A stretch of 64,000 nucleotides of DNA from Bacillota bacterium. GTDB taxonomy: Bacteria; Bacillota; Clostridia; Lachnospirales; Lachnospiraceae. The DNA is taken from NCBI GenBank assembly GCA_023402845.1, contig JAEYFP010000026.1, positions 1 to 64,000 of the forward strand. Reading direction: 5' to 3'. Each line of letters opens with the position of its first letter. Positions within the stretch are counted from its first letter, which is position 1. The translations under genes were made by a program, and so were the position numbers. The notes beneath the pieces were generated by a model, which worked only from the letters and a program-made list of their open reading frames with translations, made no database searches and was not told the DNA's origin. Positions 52,405 through 61,175 of the stretch are shown here, in pieces.

Positions 52405-53647
52405 TCTTATTCCCCGCTGACCGATATTCGATCGTTTCATTATAACAGATATCACATACCACTTCAAGTTTTGTCCTCCGGTTGTTGATGACTGCAAACA
52501 AAAACAGGAAGAGAAGGGAAAACGGCGGCACGATTACGTAATTTTCCAGAAAGGAGGTCAGCAGCATCGTCATCATCCCCGCCATTGCACATTTCGCAAC
52601 GGAATCCGCAGCCGCAATTTTCCGAATTCCCAGCAGACGATACAGCAAAAAACAGCAGGCCGCAATAAATACCGCAAGCCCGTGGATCACCAAAAGGTCC
52701 AGCAGACCGTTATGCACCTCAAGCATGCCGTCCATCCACTCGACCTGAATGACATAAGAAGAACCGATTCCCGTCAGCGGCTGTTTTAAATAGGCACCCC
52801 AAAGCTCCGACCAGATTTCTTCTCTGCCGGACAAAATATCCTTGTAGAAAATCTGAATCTGAAATTGCTCCCGCAGCACACCAAGCCACACATACAATCC
52901 CGTGAAGGCGATCGAGCCAATTGTTGCCCCCGCACACAGTACATAATAAAGCGGTTTAAAATTCCATGCTTTTTTCGGAATCAACAGCAGAATCGCGAGC
53001 ACAAGCAGACCGACAAGCGCACACCTGGAACGGTACCAGGCAATGATCTTATATGCGAGCACAAAAAGCAGCACCTGAGCAATCCATAAATATTTCTGAT
53101 ATTTCCACGGCTTTTTGGTTTTCAGATAGTCCTTCCCATATTCCATCAGGAGCATCGTAAACAAAAAACCCGTAATCAGTACAAGTCCGCCGAAATTTGT
53201 GTTATAGCCTTTAAAATACCCTTTTACATCCACGGTCCAGTAAAAGAAAAAGAATCCGATAAAACCGGCACAAATCAACAGCAGCCTGTCAGAAAACACA
53301 ACCTTGTTCGCCAAATATAAAATCAGAAGAAAATCGGCCGCAATTAAAATGGCGCCCTTGTCGGAGTCGATCAGAAACAGATGCACAAGCGCCAGCAAGT
53401 CCGCACCGGCCATTAAATAAAACGCCGGATCCCGCAGGGCATCCTTGATGTTCACATAGCATAAAAATGCAATGCCGAGTGCAGCGGAAGCCACAAGCGT
53501 CCCATATGGTGCCGTTGCCTCGTACCACGAATAAAAATTCCATCCGGCAGTGATCAGCACGAATACACCTGCTGCCAATGCAATATTTCCGATCTGTTTG
53601 CGCTTTTCACTGATCCCGTTTTCTGTCTGAGCTTCCTGTTCTTTCAT
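52385..53647 (-). CDS. O-antigen ligase/polymerase-family membrane protein (copy A)
   Basis: A 420-residue protein with about eleven membrane segments. The large external loop carries FYKDILSGREEIWSELWGAY and KQPLTGIGSS, then MLEVHNGLLDLLVIHGLAVF, the arginine- and histidine-containing signature of the Wzy_C family. It is a clear paralogue of 55117-56340 (SGRNRIWYEFW, KKPLTGIGTN, NVHNAMYNILVVHG). One may polymerise and the other attach the glycan to a cell-wall acceptor, or each may serve another chain. GGAGGAG precedes the ATG. It overlaps the PglF gene by 20 bases. Confidence 0.82.
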   Translation of the reverse strand: MKEQEAQTENGISEKRKQIGNIALAAGVFVLITAGWNFYSWYEATAPYGTLVASAALGIAFLCYVNIKDALRDPAFYLMAGADLLALVHLFLIDSDKGAILIAADFLLILYLANKVVFSDRLLLICAGFIGFFFFYWTVDVKGYFKGYNTNFGGLVLITGFLFTMLLMEYGKDYLKTKKPWKYQKYLWIAQVLLFVLAYKIIAWYRSRCALVGLLVLAILLLIPKKAWNFKPLYYVLCAGATIGSIAFTGLYVWLGVLREQFQIQIFYKDILSGREEIWSELWGAYLKQPLTGIGSSYVIQVEWMDGMLEVHNGLLDLLVIHGLAVFIAACCFLLYRLLGIRKIAAADSVAKCAMAGMMTMLLTSFLENYVIVPPFSLLFLFLFAVINNRRTKLEVVCDICYNETIEYRSAGNKNENEIH

Positions 53648-53711
53648 ATTATGGTACTCCTCCGCATGTTACTGTTACTTATGTTGCTGAGATAAACTCC
53701 GTTCTATCTGT

Positions 53712-55130
53712 CTATATCTGCGGTTCCTCACTCTTTTTAAGTAAGGACAGCACTTTATTGATTATATCTGTAACTTCTTTTCTATATAAAATAATCAGCA
53801 GCAAGGTAATCAGTCCGCTGATGGCATAAACAGGGCCCATGGAACGGATCATCACAACCGACTGCAGCACAAGCAGCAGGTAGGACAGGTAGTCCCTGAC
53901 CAACTTGGTCCTGATTGTCACATATTTTCTTACAATGAGAAGTGCCATAAAATACATCGTAAAATAGGAAACCGCTGTCGCCGCCGCAGAGCCCATCGCT
54001 CCCAAATACGGAACAAGAAGAAAATTCAGTACAATATTCAGCAGCGCACCCGCTCCCGTCGCAAAACCCATTGACCGGCTGTCCTTATGGGCGAGACAGA
54101 TCGAGCCGAGAAATCCTGTCAGCGCACCGAAAATAACGGAAATCAGCAGCGGCGGCACATATTGCCAGGCTTCGTAGAAGTCCTTCTTGAACAGCAGCCA
54201 TGCGAGAAGCCGGACACCCAAAATGAGCGCCGAGCACCCAATTACCATAAAGGTATGATACGCCTGATACATCGTCGAGAAAAACTCATTGCTGTTTTTA
54301 TCCGCATAGCTTTTTGTCGCGGACATCTGCCATGCCTGCGCAAAAATACGCTGAAACACCATCAGAATTGCCGGAATTTTGTAGGCAACCCCATAGAGCC
54401 CGTTGACGGCCGTCCCGCAGAGTGCCGCCAGAATATAGCGGTCCGCCGCGTTATTAATCCAGCTTCCCGTAGAATAAAGCAGCAGCGGTTTTCCGTAAGA
54501 GAGCATTTCCTTCTCAAGAGCCCGGTCCTTATGAAAGCTTCCTCTCGTATGCCGTCTCCCAAGCAGCAGCATCAGACAAACCGCCGCCGTATAGGCGAGC
54601 ATCTGGGAAAACAGATAGCCGTTTAAGCCGATCTTTAACACAAGCAGGAAAAACAGATTGGAAAGCAGCATAATCAGGGTGGAAAGCACACTTCCCGCAA
54701 CGACGATCGTGACAAACTCGCACCCCTGAAAATATAATATCAAAAATTCATAAAAAGCATCCGTAATAAAAAGCAGCACGAACAAAAACAGGTACCATTT
54801 CATCTGCCCGGATACAAAAAAAGCTGAAATGAACGCCGCCAGCGCAACAAAAACTCCGCCAGCCGCCGTATATTTCAGTCCGATTCTAAGAATACTTCCC
54901 CTTTTTTCTTCTCTTTCGATTCCATATCGCAATGCCGCTTCGCCCATATTTACCGTAAGCGCCGGCACGAGCAGAAGAATTGTCACCTGAAAAATATCCG
55001 CTACACCATACTCCTGTGTCGTCAGCACATTCGTATAAAAGGGTACCAGTAAAAAAACCAGTATTTTTGATACAAAATTACTGATAGAAAACAAAGCGAT
55101 ATGATTGGCTAAATATTTATACTTTCCCAT
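53712..55130 (-). CDS. wzx: Wzx-type oligosaccharide flippase (unit 3)
   Basis: A 472-residue MOP-superfamily flippase with about 14 membrane segments. It shows SISNFVSKILVFLLVPFYTN and VLTTQEYGVADIFQVTI at the N terminus and the central GKPLLLYSTGSWINNAADRY. It lies between two paralogous ligase/polymerase genes (52385 and 55117), a plain assembly core with the initiator at 58852. The ATG at 55130 overlaps the end of the upstream gene by 14 bases; a TTG at 55142 is the alternative. A 64-base gap with no clear promoter separates it from 52385-53647. Confidence 0.87.
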   Translation of the reverse strand: MGKYKYLANHIALFSISNFVSKILVFLLVPFYTNVLTTQEYGVADIFQVTILLLVPALTVNMGEAALRYGIEREEKRGSILRIGLKYTAAGGVFVALAAFISAFFVSGQMKWYLFLFVLLFITDAFYEFLILYFQGCEFVTIVVAGSVLSTLIMLLSNLFFLLVLKIGLNGYLFSQMLAYTAAVCLMLLLGRRHTRGSFHKDRALEKEMLSYGKPLLLYSTGSWINNAADRYILAALCGTAVNGLYGVAYKIPAILMVFQRIFAQAWQMSATKSYADKNSNEFFSTMYQAYHTFMVIGCSALILGVRLLAWLLFKKDFYEAWQYVPPLLISVIFGALTGFLGSICLAHKDSRSMGFATGAGALLNIVLNFLLVPYLGAMGSAAATAVSYFTMYFMALLIVRKYVTIRTKLVRDYLSYLLLVLQSVVMIRSMGPVYAISGLITLLLIILYRKEVTDIINKVLSLLKKSEEPQI

Positions 55131-56340
55131 TCGTCTTTTCAACCTTTTTTATGCCGGCGGGATGATTAATGACCGCCAATAAGAAAATCAAATTCAGCGC
55201 ATAATCCGCCCAAATTAAATCCACATCGAAATAGGACTCAAAAAATACCGCGATGACGGCGCTGAGCGCACACAGCGCCAGTCTGTTCCCGCAAACAAGT
55301 GCGCTAAAAGCGCGCAGCCTCTTATAAACAAAGTAAAGAACACCCGCAAACACGACAACCCCATGGACGACGAGAATATTATACATTGCGTTATGCACAT
55401 TGAACTCCCAAAAGGATTCAAGTGTCACATTCGTCCCAATGCCCGTAAGCGGCTTCTTTATAAACAAAGTCCAGAATTCATACCAGATTCTGTTGCGTCC
55501 GGAAAATACCGGCTTATAGAAAAAAGGAATCTGAAAGTTCACGCCGGTCGTACCAAGCAGCACATACCCACAGACAAACACAAGGGATCCGAGCGTCGCA
55601 AGCAGACATAACAAGCCAAACAGCTTTTTATTGCCCCACCATTTTTTCGGTGCGATAAAATAAAAGAAGATAAATGCCGCGAGCATAATAAACGCCCCTC
55701 TGGCACGGTGCCACAGCACAAGCTGGGCGCCCCTGAGCAATAAAATCACCATGAACAGCCCTACCGCTTCGTGCTTTTCATAAAGCTGCTGTAAAAACAC
55801 AAACGCACACAGCAGCGTAAACACCGTAAACGTCGCAGCCGTATTTGTATTGTAGGCGTAGGATTCAAAATCGCCGAACAGTTTCGGATATGCGATGATC
55901 AGCCAATAGAGCAGTAAAAGCAGGTACAGACCGGACAGGACCGTAATCTGCCGCTTTGTTAACAGCAGCTTATCGGACAAATACCAGATCAATACGAAAT
56001 TGGACGCCACAAAAAAAGCGCCCTTACCTGAGTTTACAATCAGCAGATTGATCCCGGTAAGTAAAATAATTCCCGCAAGGAGAAGCGTCTCCCCGTCCCT
56101 ATTTTTTAGCTTCCCGATCACATCCACATTATTCAAAAATAAAAGAACACACATACAAAACACAAATACACCTACATAGGCATCCGTCGCTCCGTAGAAC
56201 TTTGGTATCATAAATGTAAGTGTATAGCCTGTAAACAGTAACAGAAGGACAATCCAATTTATGATTTCCTGTCTTTTTGTTTGTGTTTCTATCGCAGCTG
56301 TGCCAGCTTTTTCTGAAGCTGGCAAGTTCTTGCTTCCCAT
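55117..56340 (-). CDS. O-antigen ligase/polymerase-family membrane protein (copy B)
   Basis: A 407-residue paralogue of 52385-53647 with about eleven membrane segments and the external-loop signature SGRNRIWYEFWTLFIKKPLT, then GIGTNVTLESFWEFNVHNAM. It has a short hydrophilic start (residues 1-27) that is encoded inside the end of the GT2-GT4 fusion gene, a 52-base overlap. The start is supported by AAGGAG 8 bases before the ATG at 56340. Its function is polymerisation or ligation of the undecaprenyl-linked chain; the family does not separate these by sequence alone. Confidence 0.82.
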   Translation of the reverse strand: MGSKNLPASEKAGTAAIETQTKRQEIINWIVLLLLFTGYTLTFMIPKFYGATDAYVGVFVFCMCVLLFLNNVDVIGKLKNRDGETLLLAGIILLTGINLLIVNSGKGAFFVASNFVLIWYLSDKLLLTKRQITVLSGLYLLLLLYWLIIAYPKLFGDFESYAYNTNTAATFTVFTLLCAFVFLQQLYEKHEAVGLFMVILLLRGAQLVLWHRARGAFIMLAAFIFFYFIAPKKWWGNKKLFGLLCLLATLGSLVFVCGYVLLGTTGVNFQIPFFYKPVFSGRNRIWYEFWTLFIKKPLTGIGTNVTLESFWEFNVHNAMYNILVVHGVVVFAGVLYFVYKRLRAFSALVCGNRLALCALSAVIAVFFESYFDVDLIWADYALNLIFLLAVINHPAGIKKVEKTNGKV

Positions 56341-58070
56341 GAGGCAGACTCCTTATCGATTTTAGTCATCAGCCTGTCCGCATTTCCATGCCGCAAAAGG
56401 CTGTCTATCTTTTCAGCGATTTCCCCTGCATCCTCATAATTCTCAATCACATCTGTCTCTTCCATATTATCAAACAGTTCCAGCGCACCCACGTGTTTTG
56501 ACAGAAGAATACTGCAGCCGCACATCAGTGCTTCGAGAGGGGCGAGTCCGAATGTTTCAAAACAGCTGTTTTGTATGAATAGCCGGGAAGCGTGCAAAAG
56601 CGCTTTTGTCTCCTCAAAAGGCACGATTCCCAAGTTCTCAACAAAAGGATAGCTGTTGATCAGTTCCGTATCAAGTCCTCTATCGCCGATCACGAGCAGC
56701 TTTACCGCCTCCCCGTCCGCTGCCTTTCCTGCATTCAACAGCTGCAGCGCCTCACAGACATACCTGATTTTTTTCCTCGGCATCCCTCCGCCGATCGAAA
56801 TGACCTGCCATGGCTCCCTTTCAGCTGCCGCTGCCGGTTCCATCATAAAATCGATCCCATTGACGGCGCTGTCGATTTTATCCCGATACTCCGGGTAAGC
56901 TTCCCGCAGCCAGCCCGCAAACCATTCGGAAACGGCAAAAATCCGGCCGGCAAGTGCCAGTGTTTTTCGTTCGATGCGGTTCATCGTTTCATCCGGCACG
57001 CCATTGATGGCATTTTCGTGTTCTACACAGCCGTGCATCAAATATGCCGACGGTTTTTTTATAAGCTTTGCAAAGCGCAGTCCCAGTACATTTTGACCGG
57101 AGTATCCCGAATAGAGTACAACCTCAGCACGCATCGTTTTCATGATGATTTCGGGCACCCGCAAGACCTTTGAACATGCCTTTTGATACAGGGTATCCTT
57201 AGGAAGTCTCTCCAAATAGCTCTTCGTCACATTGGCAGGGCCTGTTCCTGTCCTGAAATCTCCGGCAAGAAATATCCTCGGCGCACGGCCCAGGTATTCT
57301 CTCCTGCCTTTCAGCATCAGGCGCAGTGCGGCGGACAACGTCATATTGGCACCGTACAATCCATGCTTTCTCAGGGCAAACTGGAAAATCAGCAGCAGCG
57401 AACCCCATCTTGACATTGCCCCGTAATTTGCCCCTCTCGACACAAAAAACCGCTCATCGTAGCCCTGAAACCACGTGGAAGGTTCTTCTCTGAGCGAGGC
57501 AATCTGAATCGGTACATAATAAATTTTTTTCTTTTTTTTCAGACAGTCATAGAGGAAAATATTTTCCTCTCCCATATGGTAATGCGCGCCCGCACCGAAC
57601 AGCTCATCAAAACGAATATCCGAAACAGACTCACGTCGAAAAGCAATTTCAGGAGAAAATATTTTCAGCACCGAAAGATATCCCATCCGCTTTTCTTTCG
57701 GAAAGTTCGGTGCCGGCTTTTCCTTCCGCTTAATATAAAAAACAATGATGTCAGCATCCGGCCGGCTCTCAAAAGCATCACAAATCAGCTTTTCATAGTC
57801 TTCCACATATTCTACATCATTATCACATAGAATGCAAACCTCCGCTTTGGCCTTTGCGATCGCCAGATTCCGGCTTTTACTAAGTCCCCGCTCGGTTGTT
57901 TCAATATAAGTAATTTTCTGTTCACGGCCCGAAGTGCTTCTTCTTTTGACCGTTTCTTCATACGTCCGATCGCATTGGTTGATAATTACCGCGTCGGAGG
58001 TGATGTGCAGGGTATCCGCATACGCCTCGTTTTCCAAAAACATCGCGGATAACAATACCTGAATTTTCAT
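56289..58070 (-). CDS. GT2-GT4 fusion glycosyltransferase
   Basis: A 593-residue two-domain enzyme. The N-terminal half (1 to about 265) is GT2-like: VLLSAMFLENEAYADTL, ERGLSKSRNLAIAKAKAEVC, CDNDVEYVEDY at the metal site and a MGEENIFLYDCL motif. The C-terminal half (about 280-593) is GT4: IFLAGDFRTGTGPANVTKSY, YLMHGCVEHENAI, VISIGGGMPRKKIRYVCEAL and NSCFETFGLAPLEALMCGCS. Fusion of the two would let one protein add two consecutive sugars. The ATG at 58070 follows GGAAGGA; a TTG at 58076 is also in frame. It overlaps the ligase gene by 52 bases. Confidence 0.85.
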   Translation of the reverse strand: MKIQVLLSAMFLENEAYADTLHITSDAVIINQCDRTYEETVKRRSTSGREQKITYIETTERGLSKSRNLAIAKAKAEVCILCDNDVEYVEDYEKLICDAFESRPDADIIVFYIKRKEKPAPNFPKEKRMGYLSVLKIFSPEIAFRRESVSDIRFDELFGAGAHYHMGEENIFLYDCLKKKKKIYYVPIQIASLREEPSTWFQGYDERFFVSRGANYGAMSRWGSLLLIFQFALRKHGLYGANMTLSAALRLMLKGRREYLGRAPRIFLAGDFRTGTGPANVTKSYLERLPKDTLYQKACSKVLRVPEIIMKTMRAEVVLYSGYSGQNVLGLRFAKLIKKPSAYLMHGCVEHENAINGVPDETMNRIERKTLALAGRIFAVSEWFAGWLREAYPEYRDKIDSAVNGIDFMMEPAAAAEREPWQVISIGGGMPRKKIRYVCEALQLLNAGKAADGEAVKLLVIGDRGLDTELINSYPFVENLGIVPFEETKALLHASRLFIQNSCFETFGLAPLEALMCGCSILLSKHVGALELFDNMEETDVIENYEDAGEIAEKIDSLLRHGNADRLMTKIDKESASWEARTCQLQKKLAQLR

Positions 58071-58109
58071 ATGCAAGAGTCCTTCCGATGTGATAGACCA
58101 GGCTCTGAT

Positions 58110-58859
58110 TTAGATCCGCCTCAGTACCGCCCGCACCGCATAGAAGCAAAAGCAGTAGCTGCTTCTTAGAATCGACAGGTGCTCAACATTTCTGTAAAGA
58201 TTCCAAATACGTTTTACAGCGATTATTTTGTTAGAAGACAATGTCCCGCTGCCGCGCCGGTAAAGCGTCAGCGCCTCGTCCAGACCATACGCCGTATAGC
58301 CCCTTTTCAATATTTTCCACCATGTCGCCGTATCCTCGCTTTCCACATTCGGCATCAGAACCTCTTTCTTTGAAATCTTTGATAAATCAAACATGACCGT
58401 GCTCGTAAAAATAGTCGTGTTTTTCAATGCTCCGCGATAGTTCAGCCTCGACGGGACACTGACGATTTTCTGCACGCCGATTCCCTGCTCATCCGCAAAT
58501 TCATAGCCTGTAAAACTGAAGGCCGCCTGCTGCGTGTGCATGAATGTAAGCTGTTTTTCCAGCTTATCCGGAGACCACAGATCATCCGCATCCAAAAATG
58601 CCAGATATCTGCCGGATGCTTCCCGGACCCCTCGATTTCTGGCAAGCGCCGCACTTTTGCCGCCCTCTAAACAGATCAGTTTGATCTGATCCTTTACAAA
58701 CCTTTGCATGATTTCCACGCTGCGATCCGTAGAACCGTCATCCACAAGAATCAGCTCCCAGTTTTGATAAGTCTGACTCCTGACAGACTGTATCGTATCC
58801 GCAATGCACCTTGCGGCATTATAGACCGGAACTACGATACTGATCAAATCCTCACTCAT
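58110..58859 (-). CDS. GT2-family glycosyltransferase
   Basis: A 249-residue GT-A enzyme with a complete set of motifs: ISIVVPVYNAARCIADTIQS, LILVDDGSTDRSVEIM, LARNRGVREASGRYLAFLDA and the DADDLWSPDKL metal site near 90. The C-terminal region is mildly hydrophobic (SILRSSYCFCFYAVRAVLRR) and may touch the membrane. The ATG at 58859 lies inside the end of the initiating transferase gene (8-base overlap), so it is translated with it and is a good candidate for the second sugar of unit 3. Confidence 0.87.
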   Translation of the reverse strand: MSEDLISIVVPVYNAARCIADTIQSVRSQTYQNWELILVDDGSTDRSVEIMQRFVKDQIKLICLEGGKSAALARNRGVREASGRYLAFLDADDLWSPDKLEKQLTFMHTQQAAFSFTGYEFADEQGIGVQKIVSVPSRLNYRGALKNTTIFTSTVMFDLSKISKKEVLMPNVESEDTATWWKILKRGYTAYGLDEALTLYRRGSGTLSSNKIIAVKRIWNLYRNVEHLSILRSSYCFCFYAVRAVLRRI

Positions 58860-60231
58860 CGTCACCATCTTCTTCCTCAAGCGGCGTGATAGCTCCGTCC
58901 GCGATTCCTTCCGTACTCTCCAGCGTAAATAAAATTTTAAGCGTTTGTATGATCAGCTTTAAGTCAAGCCACACCGAAAAATTTTCGATATAATATAAAT
59001 CCAGCTTCAGCTTGTCATAAGGAAGCGTATTATACTTTCCGTAAATCTGTGCATATCCCGTCAAGCCGGCCTTTACCTTTGTGCGATAGGTAAATTCCGG
59101 CATCGCCTCCGTATATTTCTCGATAATCTCCGGACGTTCCGGACGCGGGCCGACAAACGACATTGCACCGGACAGCACATTAAAGAGCTGCGGCAATTCA
59201 TCCACCCTGATTTTTCTGATCACCCTGCCGATCGGCGTAATCCGGTCGTCATTTTTCGTGGCCAGTCTCGCCACACCGTCCCGCTCCGCCTCCACAATCA
59301 TGCTGCGGAATTTATAGATACGGAATTCTTTTGAGCCCTGTGTGCACCGAATCTGTCTATAAAATACCGGACCGCCGTCATAGCACTTAATCAACAGCGC
59401 CGTCAGCAGCATAAGCGGTGAGAGCACCACGATCAAAAACAGAGAAAACACAATGTCAAATCCTCGTTTCAGCGCAATCTGCTCCGCTTCCATCGGGGAA
59501 CTCTTCGTCAGCAGCAAGGGAGTATCAAAAAAGTGAAGCGTCTGGGAACCGTGTAAAATAATGTCCATAATTTTGGGCATCACATAAATTTCAACAGAAC
59601 GCTCGTAGCAATATTTAAAAATTTTATTTCTGACCACGGTCGGCACGTCCCACATCATAACCGCTTCATGCCGATCAATTTCCTGATAGATCTCCGTAAG
59701 CGCTTCCGTCGACTTCATTGACATCGTAATACTGAATTGATGCCGGCGTGTCTTGACCTTGCTTACAAACAAATCCTTCGTCCTGCCGTCATAGACGAGC
59801 AGAACGTCAAGCGGCGGAAACAGTCCTCTGTAAATATAAGTGGCGATCAGAATCCAGATACCGATACAGAGATACTGCAGCGCAGTGCCGATCACAAGCG
59901 GCAGCACCGGTGGAAAATGATAGGCCAAAAGGCTGATAATTGCATAAAAAAGTACATTTGTTGCCAACGTGGAAAACGCCTGGGAAAGCAGCAGCTCCAG
60001 CATCCGATTGGACCCGATTTTCAGTCCCCCGTACATTTCCGAAAAAATAAAAAGAATTAACAGATACACAGCTGAAATAAAAACATGTCCCCAAAAATAA
60101 TAAGCTTTGGGAAGCTCGGTATTATAGTAATTCACCCAGACATAAGTCATAATTCCCGTTTCCACGGAAACAATCAGAAAAGACATTAAAAAACTGTAGA
60201 TCCGTTTTTGCATTTGCGTCTTGTTCAACAA
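58852..60231 (-). CDS. Initiating polyprenyl glycosylphosphotransferase (WbaP/WcaJ-like, unit 3)
   Basis: A 459-residue membrane enzyme parallel in size and layout to 27637-29019. There are four or five membrane segments to about 140, a nucleotide-binding-like middle, a membrane helix near 275 and the catalytic domain with IYKFRSMIVEAERDG, IRVDELPQLFNVLSGAMSFV, GPRPERPEIIEKY and KAGLTGYAQIYGKYNT. It loads the first sugar phosphate of unit 3 onto undecaprenyl phosphate. The annotated start is a TTG; a second TTG and an ATG at 60213 are in frame, and GAGGTG favours one of the TTG codons. The start is therefore uncertain by a few residues. Confidence 0.88.
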   Translation of the reverse strand: MLNKTQMQKRIYSFLMSFLIVSVETGIMTYVWVNYYNTELPKAYYFWGHVFISAVYLLILFIFSEMYGGLKIGSNRMLELLLSQAFSTLATNVLFYAIISLLAYHFPPVLPLVIGTALQYLCIGIWILIATYIYRGLFPPLDVLLVYDGRTKDLFVSKVKTRRHQFSITMSMKSTEALTEIYQEIDRHEAVMMWDVPTVVRNKIFKYCYERSVEIYVMPKIMDIILHGSQTLHFFDTPLLLTKSSPMEAEQIALKRGFDIVFSLFLIVVLSPLMLLTALLIKCYDGGPVFYRQIRCTQGSKEFRIYKFRSMIVEAERDGVARLATKNDDRITPIGRVIRKIRVDELPQLFNVLSGAMSFVGPRPERPEIIEKYTEAMPEFTYRTKVKAGLTGYAQIYGKYNTLPYDKLKLDLYYIENFSVWLDLKLIIQTLKILFTLESTEGIADGAITPLEEEDGDDE

Positions 60232-60238
60232 TCACACC

Positions 60239-61105
60239 TCATTCTCTGCCAGTCAGCTTTAACAGCGGTGCCCCCAAAAATCCGAGGAGCACAAGCAACG
60301 GAGACATGGCGGTTCCTTTAAAAACAGGCTTTTTGCATCTCTTTGCATAAAGGATATAGTAAGCAAGATATTTCAGCTTTCTTACGGAAAGCGGCGTAAT
60401 CCGCGCGCGCTGCTCAAAGTAGAGGTACCATGCGGTTTTGTTGTCTCTCCTTAAGCGCTTGACAGAATCCGTATAGCCCTCGGAGACAATTTCGCATACG
60501 GTAATAATCCTCGGCAGCACCAGCAGCACATATTCTGCGTCTATTTTATCATAAATATAGTCCTCCGGCACATATTTTTCACCCTCTATTTCCGGAAACG
60601 GAAATTTTTCGAGAAGCTCTGTCCTGAAAACGAGTGTTGTTTCACCCCGAAAACCCTTTAAATACAGGCCATACAGCGTTGTACTGCCCGTTACGGGAAA
60701 TTCCACGCCGGACAACAGCTGGATCTCACTTTTTCCCTTATGCGCGACGATTCCGGCCGGGGGCTTATCCCCGCTTCTTTTATTTCCCCAGCATACACAA
60801 ATTTCCTCTACGGCCGTTTCGGTCAGGTAATCATCCGAATCCAGACAGAGAAAGAGCTCCGTCTCGCAGAGCCGTACCCCACGGTTATGCGCGCGCATTT
60901 TCCCTCCGTTTTCACAATACTCATACCGGATTGGTAGCCTGTCCTGCGTAATCCAGGATGCGACAAGCTCCCTCGTATGATCCGCAGAGCCGTCGTCCAC
61001 AATCAACCAGCAGAAATCCTTGCAGGTCTGCTTAAGGAGGCTTTCATATGCTCTTTTCAAAAGTAATTCCCGATTATAAGTGGGGGTAAAAATTGTCAGC
61101 AGCAT
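60239..61105 (-). CDS. GT2-family glycosyltransferase
   Basis: A 288-residue GT-A enzyme: LLTIFTPTYNRELLLKRAYE, WLIVDDGSADHTRELVASW, ENGGKMRAHNRGVRLCETEL and the metal site CLDSDDYLTETAVEEI. The middle segment FRGETTLVFRTELLEKFPFP is typical of the subgroup seen in teichoic acid and capsule loci. A short hydrophobic C terminus (MSPLLVLLGFLGAPLLKL) may anchor it. AGGAGAGAG precedes the ATG. A 70-base gap with no convincing promoter separates it from the upstream membrane protein at 61176. Donor unknown. Confidence 0.86.
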   Translation of the reverse strand: MLLTIFTPTYNRELLLKRAYESLLKQTCKDFCWLIVDDGSADHTRELVASWITQDRLPIRYEYCENGGKMRAHNRGVRLCETELFLCLDSDDYLTETAVEEICVCWGNKRSGDKPPAGIVAHKGKSEIQLLSGVEFPVTGSTTLYGLYLKGFRGETTLVFRTELLEKFPFPEIEGEKYVPEDYIYDKIDAEYVLLVLPRIITVCEIVSEGYTDSVKRLRRDNKTAWYLYFEQRARITPLSVRKLKYLAYYILYAKRCKKPVFKGTAMSPLLVLLGFLGAPLLKLTGRE

Positions 61106-61175
61106 TTCTTATTCTCTCTCCTGATATTGATCAATGACAGTCTTCTTGTAATGATGGCACAGGACCGCAATCCTT

